Positions 1-8,803 of a stretch of DNA of 64,000 bases are shown piece after piece. This stretch comes from Actinomadura physcomitrii. GTDB lineage: Bacteria; Actinomycetota; Actinomycetes; Streptosporangiales; Streptosporangiaceae. The notes under the pieces are model-generated. The model made no database searches. It was not told the DNA's origin and was given only the letters and a program-made list of their open reading frames with translations. Location of the stretch: contig NZ_WBMS02000006.1 in NCBI RefSeq assembly GCF_008923205.2, forward strand, positions 62,001 through 126,000, read 5' to 3'. Both the position numbers and the translations under genes were made by a program. The first letter of the stretch is position 1. Each line of letters starts with the position of its first letter.

Positions 1-2
1 TC

Positions 3-209
3 GACGGCGGCGGCGGACGGATGTCCCGGCTGACCTACGACGTCGGCGGCGACACCGGCAAGCTCGACGCCAAGGGCGAGGCCGGCGGCAGGAGCAAGTT
101 CGGCGGACTTTTCGAGAGCTCCACCGAACACCAGGTCAACACCCTCACCGGGGCCCAGTACTACAAGCCGGGGGAGGGATGGGTGCCGTGGAAGCGCTGC
201 CTCGGCTGA
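3..209 (+). CDS. 3' end of an unidentified protein (partial)
   Basis: The reading frame is open from the left edge and ends with TGA at 207-209, so only the last 68 residues are visible. The piece is Gly-rich with polar, charged sequence and ends in GWVPWKRCLG. I see no recognisable domain, signal or membrane segment. The next gene starts inside it (179), which is common in tightly packed actinobacterial operons. The function cannot be assigned from this fragment. An internal ATG at 21 exists, but it is probably not the true start because the frame stays open upstream of it. Confidence 0.5.
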   Translation, partial: DGGGGRMSRLTYDVGGDTGKLDAKGEAGGRSKFGGLFESSTEHQVNTLTGAQYYKPGEGWVPWKRCLG

Positions 210-742
210 CCGCCTGCGCCGCCCTCGCCCTCGCCGCGGGCTGTTCCGCGCACCACGACCCGCCGCCCGTGCCGGCGGGGTTCCGCGAGTACCGCACCGG
301 CGCCTACGCGTTCGGCTACCCGGCGGGCTGGACGCCGCACGGCGGCACCGACGACAGCGGCGCGCCCACGCTCGACGTCGACGGCCCGGAACTGCCGTCC
401 GGCGTCGACGACGGCCAGATCCACCTCGCCCGCCGCGACCGCTTCACCGGCGGACTCGACGGCCAGATGGCCCAGTTCCGCGGCCTCGCCCTGCTGAACG
501 GGTACCACCTCACCGCCGTCCGCCGCACCGCACTGGACGGCGCCGACGCACGCCGCGTCGAGGCCCGCTACACGATCACCTCGACCGACGGCACCCGCAC
601 CCCCATGCACCTGACCGGCCTCTACGTCCTCACCGGACGGCGCACCCTGCTCGAATTCATGATCCGTTCGCCCGACGGCGGTAGCGCCGCCGCCCGCGTC
701 CCCGCGATCCTCGGGTCGTTCCGGCTGAGGGAAGGACGATGA
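179..742 (+). CDS. Secreted lipoprotein of unknown function
   Basis: 187 residues. The N-terminus has a short hydrophobic stretch ending in the lipobox LAAGC (Cys at about residue 22), so it is probably lipid-anchored outside the membrane. The mature part has an aromatic-rich YxFxYPxGW motif seen in small PsbP/LpqN-like actinobacterial surface lipoproteins, but I cannot name a family with certainty. ATG 179 sits directly after a GGGGGAGGG run. GTG 188 is an alternative start with better spacing. The stop overlaps the next ATG (739), so it is translationally coupled to the DUF3592-like membrane protein. Exposed on the cell surface by inference; partner and substrate unknown. Confidence 0.75.
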   Translation: MGAVEALPRLTACAALALAAGCSAHHDPPPVPAGFREYRTGAYAFGYPAGWTPHGGTDDSGAPTLDVDGPELPSGVDDGQIHLARRDRFTGGLDGQMAQFRGLALLNGYHLTAVRRTALDGADARRVEARYTITSTDGTRTPMHLTGLYVLTGRRTLLEFMIRSPDGGSAAARVPAILGSFRLREGR

Positions 743-1194
743 GACGCCGCGTCGTGGTCCTCGCCGTCGCCGCCGCCGTCGCGTGGTCGGCGCTGTCCCT
801 CCTGGGCCTCGCCTCGGTGGGCCGGGCCGCGCTGCTGGTCCTCGGGGTGATCCTGCTCGCCGCCGCGCCGCTCATCGTCGCCGCGGACGCCGCCGCCCGC
901 CGCCGCACCCCCGTCCGCGCCACCGGCACCGTCCTGGCCTGCGAAGGCGAGGGCGTCGAGCCGTCCGGCTGGGAGTACACGCTGACCGTCCGCTTCACCT
1001 CGGCGGACGGCCGCGACCACGTCGTCACCGAGTCCGGCCGCCCGCGCCGCCGGCCGTCCGACCCGATGCCCGTCCGCTACGACCCCCGCGACCCCGCCCG
1101 CGCCCGCCTCGACCTCGGCACCGCCCCCGCCTGGACGGCCGCCGCCGTGGTCCTGCTCACCGGCGCCGTCGTCACCTGGTTCGCCGCCCGCTGA
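739..1194 (+). CDS. DUF3592-like membrane protein
   Basis: 151 residues. Two hydrophobic segments at about residues 5-45 are followed by a soluble beta-rich region (residues 55-130: a VRATGTV.. opening, a conserved VRF segment, and a PVRYDPRDP motif), then a last membrane helix. This is the layout of DUF3592 proteins, whose function is unknown. The start codon overlaps the stop of the upstream lipoprotein (ATGA), and the next membrane protein begins 9 bp downstream, so the three are probably one operon. Family call is by motif recognition only. Confidence 0.7.
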   Translation: MRRRVVVLAVAAAVAWSALSLLGLASVGRAALLVLGVILLAAAPLIVAADAAARRRTPVRATGTVLACEGEGVEPSGWEYTLTVRFTSADGRDHVVTESGRPRRRPSDPMPVRYDPRDPARARLDLGTAPAWTAAAVVLLTGAVVTWFAAR

Positions 1195-1203
1195 AGGAGA
1201 CCG

Positions 1204-1617
1204 ATGCCCGACCGCCGCCGCGCCGCCACGACGGTCCTGCTCACCGCGGCCGCCGCCCTGGCCGCCCTCGTCGTGCTCGCGGTCGTCGTGGCCGCCGCCG
1301 CCTTCGCCGCGCCGGGGTTCGCGTCCTCGGACGCCTTCTACTGGACGTCCGCCGCCGCGGCGGCCCTCGTCCAGCTCCCCATCGGCCTCCTCGCCGCCCG
1401 CCTCACCGCCCCGCGCCTGCGCCGCGCCGGCGTGTCCGGGGCCGCCGTCCCCGTCCTCACGGCGCTCGGCCCGGCCGTTCCCGCCGTCCTCGCCAACCTC
1501 CGCCCCGTCGAGCACATCGCCCCGCCGCTGAACGTCCTCGCGCCCCTCTGCGCCCTCGCCGCCGGCGTCCTCCTCGGCCTTCGCCGGCCCGCCCGCGAAA
1601 GCACGTCGCTGTACTGA
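1204..1617 (+). CDS. Small polytopic membrane protein, unknown
   Basis: 137 residues, almost entirely hydrophobic, with four likely membrane helices (about 10-35, 48-66, 77-97, 110-128) and a short polar C-terminus. An AAGGAGA Shine-Dalgarno lies just before ATG 1204. It is the last gene of the run that begins with the partial gene at the left edge. I recognise no family. The position suggests it works with the DUF3592-like protein and the lipoprotein in the envelope. Confidence 0.65.
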   Translation: MPDRRRAATTVLLTAAAALAALVVLAVVVAAAAFAAPGFASSDAFYWTSAAAAALVQLPIGLLAARLTAPRLRRAGVSGAAVPVLTALGPAVPAVLANLRPVEHIAPPLNVLAPLCALAAGVLLGLRRPARESTSLY

Positions 1618-1685
1618 TTTGGGTCCCCCGTTGGGCCTCGAGACCCATGTGCCCCGCCCTCCCCTCTCGTTTCAATAACGGCACC

Positions 1686-4298
1686 ATGCCTCCTGAAGAC
1701 GGTGTCGACCTGCCGCCTCTCCCGCTGGACCTCCCGGGCTTCTCCATCACCCCGACACCCGACCCGGCGCCGGACGCACCCGAGCCCGGCCCGGCGGTGC
1801 CCGCTGAGCCGCCGTCCGCCCCGCTGGTGCCGGCGCCCTGGTCGGCCGTCCCCACGCCCCCCGCGGACCCGCCTGCCGCCGCCCCAAGCCGAGCGCGGCC
1901 CGGCACGCACCCGCGCACCACGCCACCACCGGCCGAGCCGCCCCTTGCCGAGCCCGCGCAAGCCGCCCCCGCGCCTGCTGAGTCCGCGCCTGCTGGCCCG
2001 GCGCGTGGCGAGCCCGCACCTGGCGAGCCCGCGTCCGAAGGACCCGCTCTTGCCGAGCCGGCACTGGACGAGCCGGCACTGGACGAGCGAGCGCCTGCCG
2101 GCTCCGCGTCTGCTGGCCCCGCGCGTGGCGAGCCCGCGTCTGATGGTCTCGCGTTTGCCGAGCCTGCGCTGGACGAGTCGTCACCGGACGAGGCGGCGGC
2201 TGTTGGCCCTGCGCCTGGTGAGCCCGCCGCTGGGGCGGGGCCGGCGGCCGTCGAGCCCGGCGACAGCCTTCTGCCTGCGCCGTGGTGGGGTGTCCCTGAG
2301 GCTCAATCCGCCGCGGGCACCGCCGACTCCGCTGCCGCCGTGTCGCCGGATCCCTCGGCCGCGTCCGCTGGGTCGGTGGGCGCGGCGGGGGAGGTGCCGG
2401 ACGCGTCTTCTTCCGCGTCGGAGGACGTGCCGTTCCTGTCGGCGCCGCCGCCTCCTGACCAGGACCTCGGCGCGTCGGCGGAGGACAGGGCGCGGCCCGC
2501 GCCCTTCGGCGTTCCGAAGACCGGGCCGGCTGCGCGGCCGATGGCAGGCGCGCCGACAGTGGGCGTGTTGCCGCAGGCCGGCTTCCAGCAGCCGGGCCCT
2601 GAGATGGGGGCCCCGGCTCGGGGTCCGGAGGCGCCGCGCCGGAGAGGTCCGCGCCGTCCTCCGCCGGTGCTCATCGCCGGCGTCGCCGCGTTGCTGGTGG
2701 TCGCGGTGCTCGCCGCCGTGAAGTCGTTCGGCGGCGGGGGGTGCGGGGGACGGCTGGCGCTGCGCGTGGCGGCCGATCCGGCGGTGGCGCCCGCGGTGAC
2801 CGCGCTGGCCGAGAAGTTCAACGGCGCGGACCACGAGGTCGGCGGGCGGTGCGTCGAGGTGTCCACGAACACGCTTCCGTCGTCGGCGATGGCGCTGGCG
2901 CTCGGCGGGGACCGGTCCGCCGCGCAGGCGCGCGCGGACGCCTACGTCCTCGACTCGTCGCTCTGGCTGGAGATCGCGGGACGGACCGCGGAGCGGACGG
3001 GCACCGCGCTGCCGAGGCCGGTCGGCTCGGTCGCGAGCTCGCCGGTGGTGTTCGCGGTGGCGCGGGACGTGGCGCCGGGCGCGCTGTCGTGGCGGGCGAT
3101 GGCGCCGGGCGGGAACGCGTCCCTCCGGCTGCTCGCGCCGGAGCAGAGCGCGGCCGGCATGGTCGCGCTGCTGATGGCGAAGCAGGCGGCCGGGACGGGG
3201 GACAAGGCGATCGCCGGGTTCACCGGCATCCTGCAGTCCGCGCAGAGCGTGGACGGCTCCGCGCAGGGCGAGGCGGCGGCGTTCGACGGGCTCGTGCGGT
3301 TCGGCGGCGGGAGCACGCCCGTGCTGGCGGTGCCGGAGCAGACGGTCTGGCGGCACGCGGTGGCGGGCGGCACGCCCGTCCGGGCGGTGCTGCCGGCGGA
3401 CGGCACGCTGAGCCTGGACTTCCCGCTGGTCACCGCGCCGGGGAGGAAGGCGGACGCGGCGCGCCGGTTCCTGGCGGAGGTCCGGTCCCGGGCGGGGGCG
3501 AGCGCGCTGGCGAAGGCGGGCCTGCGGCCGGCGGGCGGCGGCGCGGCGCCCGCCGTGTCGGCGGTGACGGGCCTGGCGGCGGCGCCCGCGACGGCCGCGG
3601 CGGCGCCGGGCGCGGTCAGCGAGGCGCTGGAGATGTGGCGGCGGATGCATCTCGGCACCCGCATGCTCACCGTGATCGACGTGTCCGGTTCGATGCTGGA
3701 GCAGGTGCGGGGGACGGGCCGGTCGCGGATGGCGGTGACGACGGGCGAGGTGGAGAAGGGGATGTCCCTGCTGCCCGACTCCGCCGACATGGGGCTGTGG
3801 GCGTTCTCGACCGGGATGGACGGCCGGCTCCCGTACAAGGAGCTGGTCCCGGTGGGGCGGCTCGGCGCGGCGGACCGGGGGCTCACGCACCGGGCCGCGA
3901 TGCAGCAGGCGCTCGGCCGGATGCGGGCGAAGCCGGACGGGGACACCGGCCTGTACGACTCGGTGCTCGCCGCCTACCGCAGCGTCAAGGCCGGTTACCG
4001 CGGCGACATGATCAACATTGTGCTGGTGCTGACGGACGGGCGGAACGACTTCGCGGGCGGCCTGTCGGAGCAGGCTCTGCTGGGGCAGTTGAAGGCGGAG
4101 TACGACGCGAGCCGGCCGGTGCAGGTCGTCGGCCTCGGTTTCGGGCCGGGCGTCGATCTCGGCGCGCTGCAGCGCATCGCGCAGGCCACCGGCGGCGCGG
4201 CCTACCAGATCCGCGATCCGCGGCAGATCCACGAGCTGTTCCAGCAGTCGGCCGCGTTGAAGATCTGCGACGACCCGCGCCAGTGCCCCGTGGGGTGA
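1686..4298 (+). CDS. Membrane-tethered substrate-binding-like / VWA-domain protein
   Basis: 870 residues. Residues 1-320 are a Pro/Ala/Glu-rich disordered segment with degenerate AEPALDEPA/GEPASxG repeats. One transmembrane helix follows at about 328-345, then a periplasmic-binding-protein-like domain (about 355-630). The C-terminal von Willebrand A domain (about 655-855) carries the MIDAS motif DVSGS (residues 665-669), an internal Thr, and the TDGRND loop. Topology places the long Pro-rich arm in the cytoplasm and the binding plus VWA domains outside. Substrate-binding/VWA proteins of this type are common in actinobacteria but their role is unknown. The frame is open far upstream, but residues before ATG 1686 are low-complexity and overlap two membrane-protein genes, so I start here. 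No good Shine-Dalgarno is visible, so the mRNA may be leaderless. Confidence 0.8.
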   Translation: MPPEDGVDLPPLPLDLPGFSITPTPDPAPDAPEPGPAVPAEPPSAPLVPAPWSAVPTPPADPPAAAPSRARPGTHPRTTPPPAEPPLAEPAQAAPAPAESAPAGPARGEPAPGEPASEGPALAEPALDEPALDERAPAGSASAGPARGEPASDGLAFAEPALDESSPDEAAAVGPAPGEPAAGAGPAAVEPGDSLLPAPWWGVPEAQSAAGTADSAAAVSPDPSAASAGSVGAAGEVPDASSSASEDVPFLSAPPPPDQDLGASAEDRARPAPFGVPKTGPAARPMAGAPTVGVLPQAGFQQPGPEMGAPARGPEAPRRRGPRRPPPVLIAGVAALLVVAVLAAVKSFGGGGCGGRLALRVAADPAVAPAVTALAEKFNGADHEVGGRCVEVSTNTLPSSAMALALGGDRSAAQARADAYVLDSSLWLEIAGRTAERTGTALPRPVGSVASSPVVFAVARDVAPGALSWRAMAPGGNASLRLLAPEQSAAGMVALLMAKQAAGTGDKAIAGFTGILQSAQSVDGSAQGEAAAFDGLVRFGGGSTPVLAVPEQTVWRHAVAGGTPVRAVLPADGTLSLDFPLVTAPGRKADAARRFLAEVRSRAGASALAKAGLRPAGGGAAPAVSAVTGLAAAPATAAAAPGAVSEALEMWRRMHLGTRMLTVIDVSGSMLEQVRGTGRSRMAVTTGEVEKGMSLLPDSADMGLWAFSTGMDGRLPYKELVPVGRLGAADRGLTHRAAMQQALGRMRAKPDGDTGLYDSVLAAYRSVKAGYRGDMINIVLVLTDGRNDFAGGLSEQALLGQLKAEYDASRPVQVVGLGFGPGVDLGALQRIAQATGGAAYQIRDPRQIHELFQQSAALKICDDPRQCPVG

Positions 4299-4305
4299 CC
4301 GGGCT

Positions 4306-4335
4306 CCGCCGACGGGCGCGAAAGCGGGTCGGCGG
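4306..4335 (+). terminator. Hairpin terminator after the VWA gene
   Basis: CCGCCGAC pairs perfectly with GTCGGCGG around a loop containing GCGAAAGC, and GTTGTTATC follows. It starts 8 bp after the VWA stop codon, so it probably ends that transcript before the prepilin peptidase gene. Confidence 0.5.
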
Positions 4336-4377
4336 GTTGTTATCGTGCCGGAAGCTCCCTCAATCGGGCGAGGTGCG

Positions 4378-4998
4378 ATGGTCGCGTTGGTGCTGGTTCC
4401 GGCGGGTCTCGTCGCCGGCCTGCTCCTCGCCCCGCTGGCGGTGCCGTTCACCGGCGCCGTGCCGTGGACGCGGCGGACGGCGATGGGGGCCGTCGCCGCG
4501 GCGGTCTTCGGGGTGCTCGGGTGGCGGGTCGGGGCGCATCCCGTCCTCGGCGCGCTGCTGTACCTCGCCGCTGCGGGCACGCTGCTGGCGTTCGTCGACG
4601 TGCAGGTCAAGCGGCTGCCCGACCGGTTCACGCTGCCTTCCTACGGCGCCGTGGCGGCGCTGCTGGCCGTGGCGGCGCCGTTCACCGGCGGCGGGTGGCG
4701 GCATTTCGAGCATGCGCTCATCGGGATGGCGGCCATGTTCGCGCTCTATGCCGTCCAGGCGTTCGCGGTGCCGTCGGGGATCGGGCTGGGGGACGTGAAG
4801 CTGTCGGGCGTGCTCGGCTTGTGCCTCGGCTGGTTCGGTGCGCGGGCGTGGGTGACGGGCCTGCTGGCGACCTATCTGCTCGGCGGCGTCATCGCGGTCG
4901 GGGTGCTGGTCGTCCGGCGGACGCGCAAGGGGGAGTTCCCGTTCGGGCCGTCGATGCTGGTCGGCGCGCTCGTCGGGGTGCTCGCGGCCGCCGGGTAG
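4378..4998 (+). CDS. Prepilin peptidase (A24 aspartyl family, TadV/CpaA-like)
   Basis: About 206 residues with 6-7 membrane helices. Both catalytic aspartates of the A24 family are visible: one in FVDVQVKRLPD (about 75-85) and one in GIGLGDVKL (about 145), the GxGD motif. These enzymes cut the leader of type IV or Flp prepilins at the cytoplasmic face and often N-methylate the new end. The short form without the N-terminal zinc/methylase domain fits the TadV/CpaA type. ATG 4378 is chosen because GCGAGGTG lies just upstream; a GTG at 4345 would add 11 residues. No pilin or secretion ATPase is in the window, so its substrates must be elsewhere. Confidence 0.85.
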   Translation: MVALVLVPAGLVAGLLLAPLAVPFTGAVPWTRRTAMGAVAAAVFGVLGWRVGAHPVLGALLYLAAAGTLLAFVDVQVKRLPDRFTLPSYGAVAALLAVAAPFTGGGWRHFEHALIGMAAMFALYAVQAFAVPSGIGLGDVKLSGVLGLCLGWFGARAWVTGLLATYLLGGVIAVGVLVVRRTRKGEFPFGPSMLVGALVGVLAAAG

Positions 4999-5007
4999 GA
5001 CCGGGGG

Positions 5008-6504
5008 TCACGTGCAGGGGTTCTTCTGCCCCGCCTTCACGCCTCCGGTGATCTTGTTGAGCGTCTGCGGGGCGAGGCGCACGCCGTTCTTGCCGAGGAC
5101 GAGCCGGACGCCGCCGGCGGGGGCGGAGCCGTCGGCGGTGAGCAGCGCGTCGGGGACGTCGCGGGCCAGCGCGGACGCCTGGGCCTCGGCGGACGGGTTG
5201 TAGACGAGCCGGCTCTCGGCGGCCGGCGCGGCCTGCTCCGTCTTCTTCGCGACCTTGAACCCGCGCTTGCCGAGCTGCTCGACGACCCGCCGGACCATCG
5301 CCTTCGGCGCGCCCGCGGCGACGACGGTGACCGCGACCTTGCCAGGGTCGGGCGGGGCCTGCTCGGCGGGGGCGGGCTTGGCCGGCGCGGCGGGCAGGTC
5401 GTTGTCGTGCCGGATCGCGTCGAAGAGCGGCTCGGCCTCGGACCGGTTCCACTGGACGCGGTTGGGGTCGGGTGCGTAGCCCTCGACCGGGACCGTGACG
5501 AACCGGACCTTGCCGGCGTCCATCCCCTTGAGGCCGTCCGCGAGCTTCTTCATGGTCGCGAGGTCGAGGCCGTCGTCGGTGGTGAGCGACTTGGTCGCGG
5601 CCTTGAGGAACTTGTAGGTCTTGGCCGGGTCGGTGAGCACCGAGCCGCTGGTGGCCTTGTCGACGACGGCGGCCATGAACTTCTGCTGCCGCTGGATGCG
5701 CTCCAGGTCGGAGCCGTTGCCGAGGGAGTAGCGGGCCCGCACGTAGCCGAGGGCCTGGGTGCCCTTGACGGTCTGCTTGCCGGCCTTGAGGTGCAGCTCC
5801 GCGCGCGGGTCGTCGACGGGCTTGTCGACGCAGATCTCGACGCCGCCGAGCGCGTCGACCATCCGCTTGAAGCCGGAGAAGTCGATCTGCACGAAGTGGT
5901 CGATGTGGATGCCGGTCAGGCTCTCCAGCGTCTTCCAGGTGCAGGTGGGGCCGGCCAGCGCGAACGCCGAGTTCAGCATGCCGAACTGGGCGGGGACGGT
6001 GCCGCCGCCGTCCTTCTCGCACGCGGGGATCTTCACCATGGAGTCGCGGGGGAAGCTGACGCCGACGGCCTGGTCGCGGTTGGGCGACAGGTGCAGCAGG
6101 ATCGCGGTGTCGGAGCGGGCGCCGGTGACGCCGTCGGCGGCGTACTTGGCGTTGTCGCCCGCGCGGGTGTCGGACCCGAGCAGCAGGATGTTGAGCGACT
6201 TGTTGAGCTTCTTCGGCCGGTTCGTGCCGAGCCGCCCGTCGACGTGCTTCTTGTCGATGCCGCCGACGAGGTCGTGGTAGAGCCAGGCGGCGCCGGCGCC
6301 GCCGAGCAGGACGACGGAGGCCGCGCCGATCGCGGTCCAGCGCAGGAACGTGCGGCGGCGCGCCCGCGCCGCCACGGCGCGCCGCGGCGGGACGCCGTCG
6401 CCGTCGGGCGGGGTTCCGCCGCCGGCGGTGGAGGGAGTGGCGGTGTCGCTGTGGGCGGCGTCGTCCCCCGCGAGGTCGTCGCGGCCAGGGTCTTTGTCGC
6501 TCAT
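5008..6504 (-). CDS. LytR-CpsA-Psr (LCP) family protein with LytR C-terminal domain
   Basis: 498 residues. An acidic cytoplasmic tail (1-50) and one transmembrane helix (about 55-80) precede the LCP catalytic domain (about 100-330), which has NILLLGSDTR, RSDTAILLHL and SFPRDSMVKI. These are the conserved Arg/Asp residues that bind pyrophosphate-polyprenyl lipid. After a Pro/Ala linker comes a LytR_C domain (about 385-485). LCP enzymes transfer cell-wall glycopolymers such as teichoic acid or arabinogalactan from lipid carriers to peptidoglycan outside the membrane. It is tail-to-tail with the prepilin peptidase gene (10 bp) and head-to-head with the kinase gene at 6678. Confidence 0.92.
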   Translation of the reverse strand: MSDKDPGRDDLAGDDAAHSDTATPSTAGGGTPPDGDGVPPRRAVAARARRRTFLRWTAIGAASVVLLGGAGAAWLYHDLVGGIDKKHVDGRLGTNRPKKLNKSLNILLLGSDTRAGDNAKYAADGVTGARSDTAILLHLSPNRDQAVGVSFPRDSMVKIPACEKDGGGTVPAQFGMLNSAFALAGPTCTWKTLESLTGIHIDHFVQIDFSGFKRMVDALGGVEICVDKPVDDPRAELHLKAGKQTVKGTQALGYVRARYSLGNGSDLERIQRQQKFMAAVVDKATSGSVLTDPAKTYKFLKAATKSLTTDDGLDLATMKKLADGLKGMDAGKVRFVTVPVEGYAPDPNRVQWNRSEAEPLFDAIRHDNDLPAAPAKPAPAEQAPPDPGKVAVTVVAAGAPKAMVRRVVEQLGKRGFKVAKKTEQAAPAAESRLVYNPSAEAQASALARDVPDALLTADGSAPAGGVRLVLGKNGVRLAPQTLNKITGGVKAGQKNPCT

Positions 6505-6677
6505 TGGTCCAGTTTCGGGCGGGCCCTGTCCGGGGCGCGTGGTCTGGGAGGTGCGGGCGGGGGGCGGAGGTCACGTGTGTCTGCTTGTTTGATGCGCGAT
6601 ACGCCCGATCTGTTGTCATGTTCGGCCGAATTGTGGCCCGGATCCCTTGCGGCCGGGTTTTCCGTACGATCTCGGTC

Positions 6678-7532
6678 GTGGACGAGGCGTGGGTGATCGG
6701 CGGCCGGTTCACCATGCTCGACCGGATCGGCGCGGGCGGGACGAGCCGGGTGTGGCGCGCCTATGACGGGGCGGAGGAGCGGTACTGCGCGGCGAAGCTC
6801 GTCCGGCGCCGGGGCCGGACGTCGGTGCTGCGGGCGATCCGCGAGCAGGCGCTGAGGTCGGCGCATCCGCACGTGCTGACGCCGTACGCGTCGTGCACGG
6901 CCGGCGAGGACGTGCTGCTGGCGATGGACCTGGTGAGCGGCGGGTCGCTGGAGACGCTGCTCGGCGACTACGGGCGGCTGCCGCCGGCGTACGCGGCCGA
7001 GGTGCTGGACCAGGTGCTCGCCGCGCTCGGCCACATCCACGGCGCGGGGATCGTCCACCGGGACGTGAAGCCGGCGAACCTGCTGCTGGATCCGAGCCCG
7101 GTCGGGGCTCCGCACGTGCGGCTCGCCGACTTCGGGATCGCGCTCGGCGACGACGGTGTGCGCCTCACCACGACCGGGTTCGCGGTCGGCACGCCGGGCT
7201 ACCTGGCGCCGGAGGTGCTCGACTGGGACCGTCCCGGGCCGCGGCAGGACCTGTACGCGGCGGGCATGGTCGGCTGGCGGATGCTCACCGGTGCGGGCGA
7301 TCCGGAGCCGCGCCAGCGGATCGGGGCGCGGCCCGAGGGCGTCCCGCCGATGCTGTGGACGGTGCTGTCGCACCTGTGCGATCCGGATCCCGGACGCCGT
7401 TTCGTCGACGCCGCCGCCGCGCGCCGCGCGCTGTCGTCCTGCGACCTGGAGCTGCGGTTCCCCGTCCTGACCCTGGACGGCGAACCGCTCCAGATCTTCG
7501 AGCACCTGGGCCCGCCCCCGCCGCACCCCTGA
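6678..7532 (+). CDS. Ser/Thr protein kinase, kinase domain only
   Basis: 284 residues from GTG 6678. It is a complete Hanks-type domain: Gly-rich loop GAGGTSRV (18-25), ATP-binding Lys40, HRDVKPAN (catalytic Asp129), DFG (151-153) and the activation-segment GTPGYLAPE. There is no transmembrane helix or sensor domain after the catalytic lobe, so it is cytosolic. It lies divergently from the LCP gene, and LCP/cell-wall proteins are common targets of actinobacterial kinases, but that link is inference. An ATG at 6714 would cut the start of the first beta-strand, so the upstream GTG is preferred. Confidence 0.88.
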   Translation: MDEAWVIGGRFTMLDRIGAGGTSRVWRAYDGAEERYCAAKLVRRRGRTSVLRAIREQALRSAHPHVLTPYASCTAGEDVLLAMDLVSGGSLETLLGDYGRLPPAYAAEVLDQVLAALGHIHGAGIVHRDVKPANLLLDPSPVGAPHVRLADFGIALGDDGVRLTTTGFAVGTPGYLAPEVLDWDRPGPRQDLYAAGMVGWRMLTGAGDPEPRQRIGARPEGVPPMLWTVLSHLCDPDPGRRFVDAAAARRALSSCDLELRFPVLTLDGEPLQIFEHLGPPPPHP

Positions 7533-7543
7533 CCCGCGCGGCC

Positions 7544-8107
7544 TCAGGCCTTCTCGTAGCTGATGTCGACGCGGCGGTTCTTGGCCCGCCCGGACGGGTC
7601 GTCCTTGCCGCCGACGCTGTTGGGCGCGATCGGCCGCGTCTCGCCGTAGCCCTTGGCGTCGATGCGCAGTGCGGTGCCGCCGAGCGCCTTGGCCAGTTCG
7701 GCCTTGACCGCCTCGGCGCGCCGCCGCGAGAGGTCGAGGTTGTAGGGCGGCGAGCCGACCGCGTCGGTGTGGCCGGAGACCTGCACGGTGCCGCGCGCGT
7801 CGCGCAGGCGCGGCACGAGGTCGGCGATGCGCCGGCGGGCGGCATCGGTGAGCGCGGCCTTGCCGAAGTCGAACAGGACGTCCGCGGAGATGTGCACGGT
7901 GACCTGGGAGCCGTTGACGTCCTCGGTCTCGAGCGGGACGACGGCCCGGGTGAGGTCGATGGACCGGATCCCGCCGGCCGCGTCGATGGTCTTGATGGAC
8001 CCGGGGATGTCGGGGGTGGGGGCGGCGGCCCCGGCCTGCCCGGAGGCCGAAAGGAGGACGGCGGCGGCCGGCAGTACGGCGGCCGCGAGGGCGATCGTCC
8101 GGCGCAT
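7544..8107 (-). CDS. Secreted OmpA-like peptidoglycan-associated protein
   Basis: 187 residues. A signal peptide (1-28, cleaved after AGA-A) is followed by a short linker and an OmpA C-terminal domain (about 70-187). That domain has VLFDFGKAALT, SGHTDAVG, NLDLSRRRAEAV and the NRRVDI end motif used to bind the diaminopimelate of peptidoglycan. Members of this type in Gram-positives are secreted wall-binding proteins. ATG 8107 is 5 bp after the stop of the upstream lipoprotein gene, so the two are an operon. The gene converges on the kinase gene at 7532 with an 11-bp gap. Confidence 0.88.
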   Translation of the reverse strand: MRRTIALAAAVLPAAAVLLSASGQAGAAAPTPDIPGSIKTIDAAGGIRSIDLTRAVVPLETEDVNGSQVTVHISADVLFDFGKAALTDAARRRIADLVPRLRDARGTVQVSGHTDAVGSPPYNLDLSRRRAEAVKAELAKALGGTALRIDAKGYGETRPIAPNSVGGKDDPSGRAKNRRVDISYEKA

Positions 8108-8112
8108 GCCGC

Positions 8113-8670
8113 TCACCTCTCGATGGGGACGTCGCGGAACGCCGGCCACGAGCCGAGCTGGAGGTCGATGCTCTTCACGTTCGACGGCGGCGCCGCGAAC
8201 GTGTGGCTGGTCATGGTGGTCCGGTCGTTCGGCAGGGTGGTCAGGACCTCGTCGCTTTCGAGGCGGCGGGTGCTGGAGTCGGTCACGACGACGTAGCGCT
8301 TGAGGTTCACCGGGTCGATCAGCGAGGCGTCCACGCCGTGCTTGCCGTTGAGGCGGTAGGGGGTGGGGTCGTTGCCGGCGCCGGTCACGTGCGGCGTCCA
8401 CTGGAGGGTGAGGGTGGCGAGCTTGCCCTTGACCCGCAGGCCCATGACCGCGATGTCGACCTTGGCGCCGGGCGCCATCGGGCTGTCGAAGGTCGCCTTG
8501 GCGATGGGCTTGTCGAAGCGGTCGACGCTCGCCTTGGAGGCCGATCCCTGCACCGCGCCGCCGCCGGAGCCGCCGCCGGAGTCGCCGTCGAACACGGAGC
8601 AGCCGGTCAGGGCGCCGGCGAGGAGGAGGGCGGCCGCCGTCGTCGCGGCCAGGCGGTGTGACAGGCGCAT
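8113..8670 (-). CDS. Lipoprotein, operon partner of the OmpA-like protein
   Basis: 185 residues. It has a strong type II signal peptide with lipobox LTGC (Cys24), then a Gly/Ser linker. The single beta-rich domain (about 55-185) includes the conserved LTLQWTPH and LKRYVVVTDS segments. ATG 8670 has AAAGGGCAGC in front of it. It is the first gene of the pair and the OmpA-domain gene follows at once, so a surface complex tying membrane and wall is plausible (inference). I cannot name the family with certainty. Confidence 0.78.
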   Translation of the reverse strand: MRLSHRLAATTAAALLLAGALTGCSVFDGDSGGGSGGGAVQGSASKASVDRFDKPIAKATFDSPMAPGAKVDIAVMGLRVKGKLATLTLQWTPHVTGAGNDPTPYRLNGKHGVDASLIDPVNLKRYVVVTDSSTRRLESDEVLTTLPNDRTTMTSHTFAAPPSNVKSIDLQLGSWPAFRDVPIER

Positions 8671-8803
8671 GTGCTGCCCTTTCCGTTTCGTCGCATATGC
8701 AAAGTTCGTTCGCCATGGCACCATGGTGGCGGGGACATGATGCGTGATTGCGGTCGAGAATCTATCGTTTGCATCTGCGAATAGTCAAGGGGGGGCGGCG
8801 AAA

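Noticed and set aside
1960..2230. Repeated GAGCCCGC/GCCGGCACTGGACGAG units as a possible tandem repeat or CRISPR
   Set aside because: The units are irregular, have no spacers, and encode the Pro/Ala/Glu-rich arm of the VWA protein.
2181..4631. An 816-codon open frame on the minus strand under the VWA gene
   Set aside because: Antisense to the VWA protein, composition is Arg/His/Pro-rich and no fold is recognisable.
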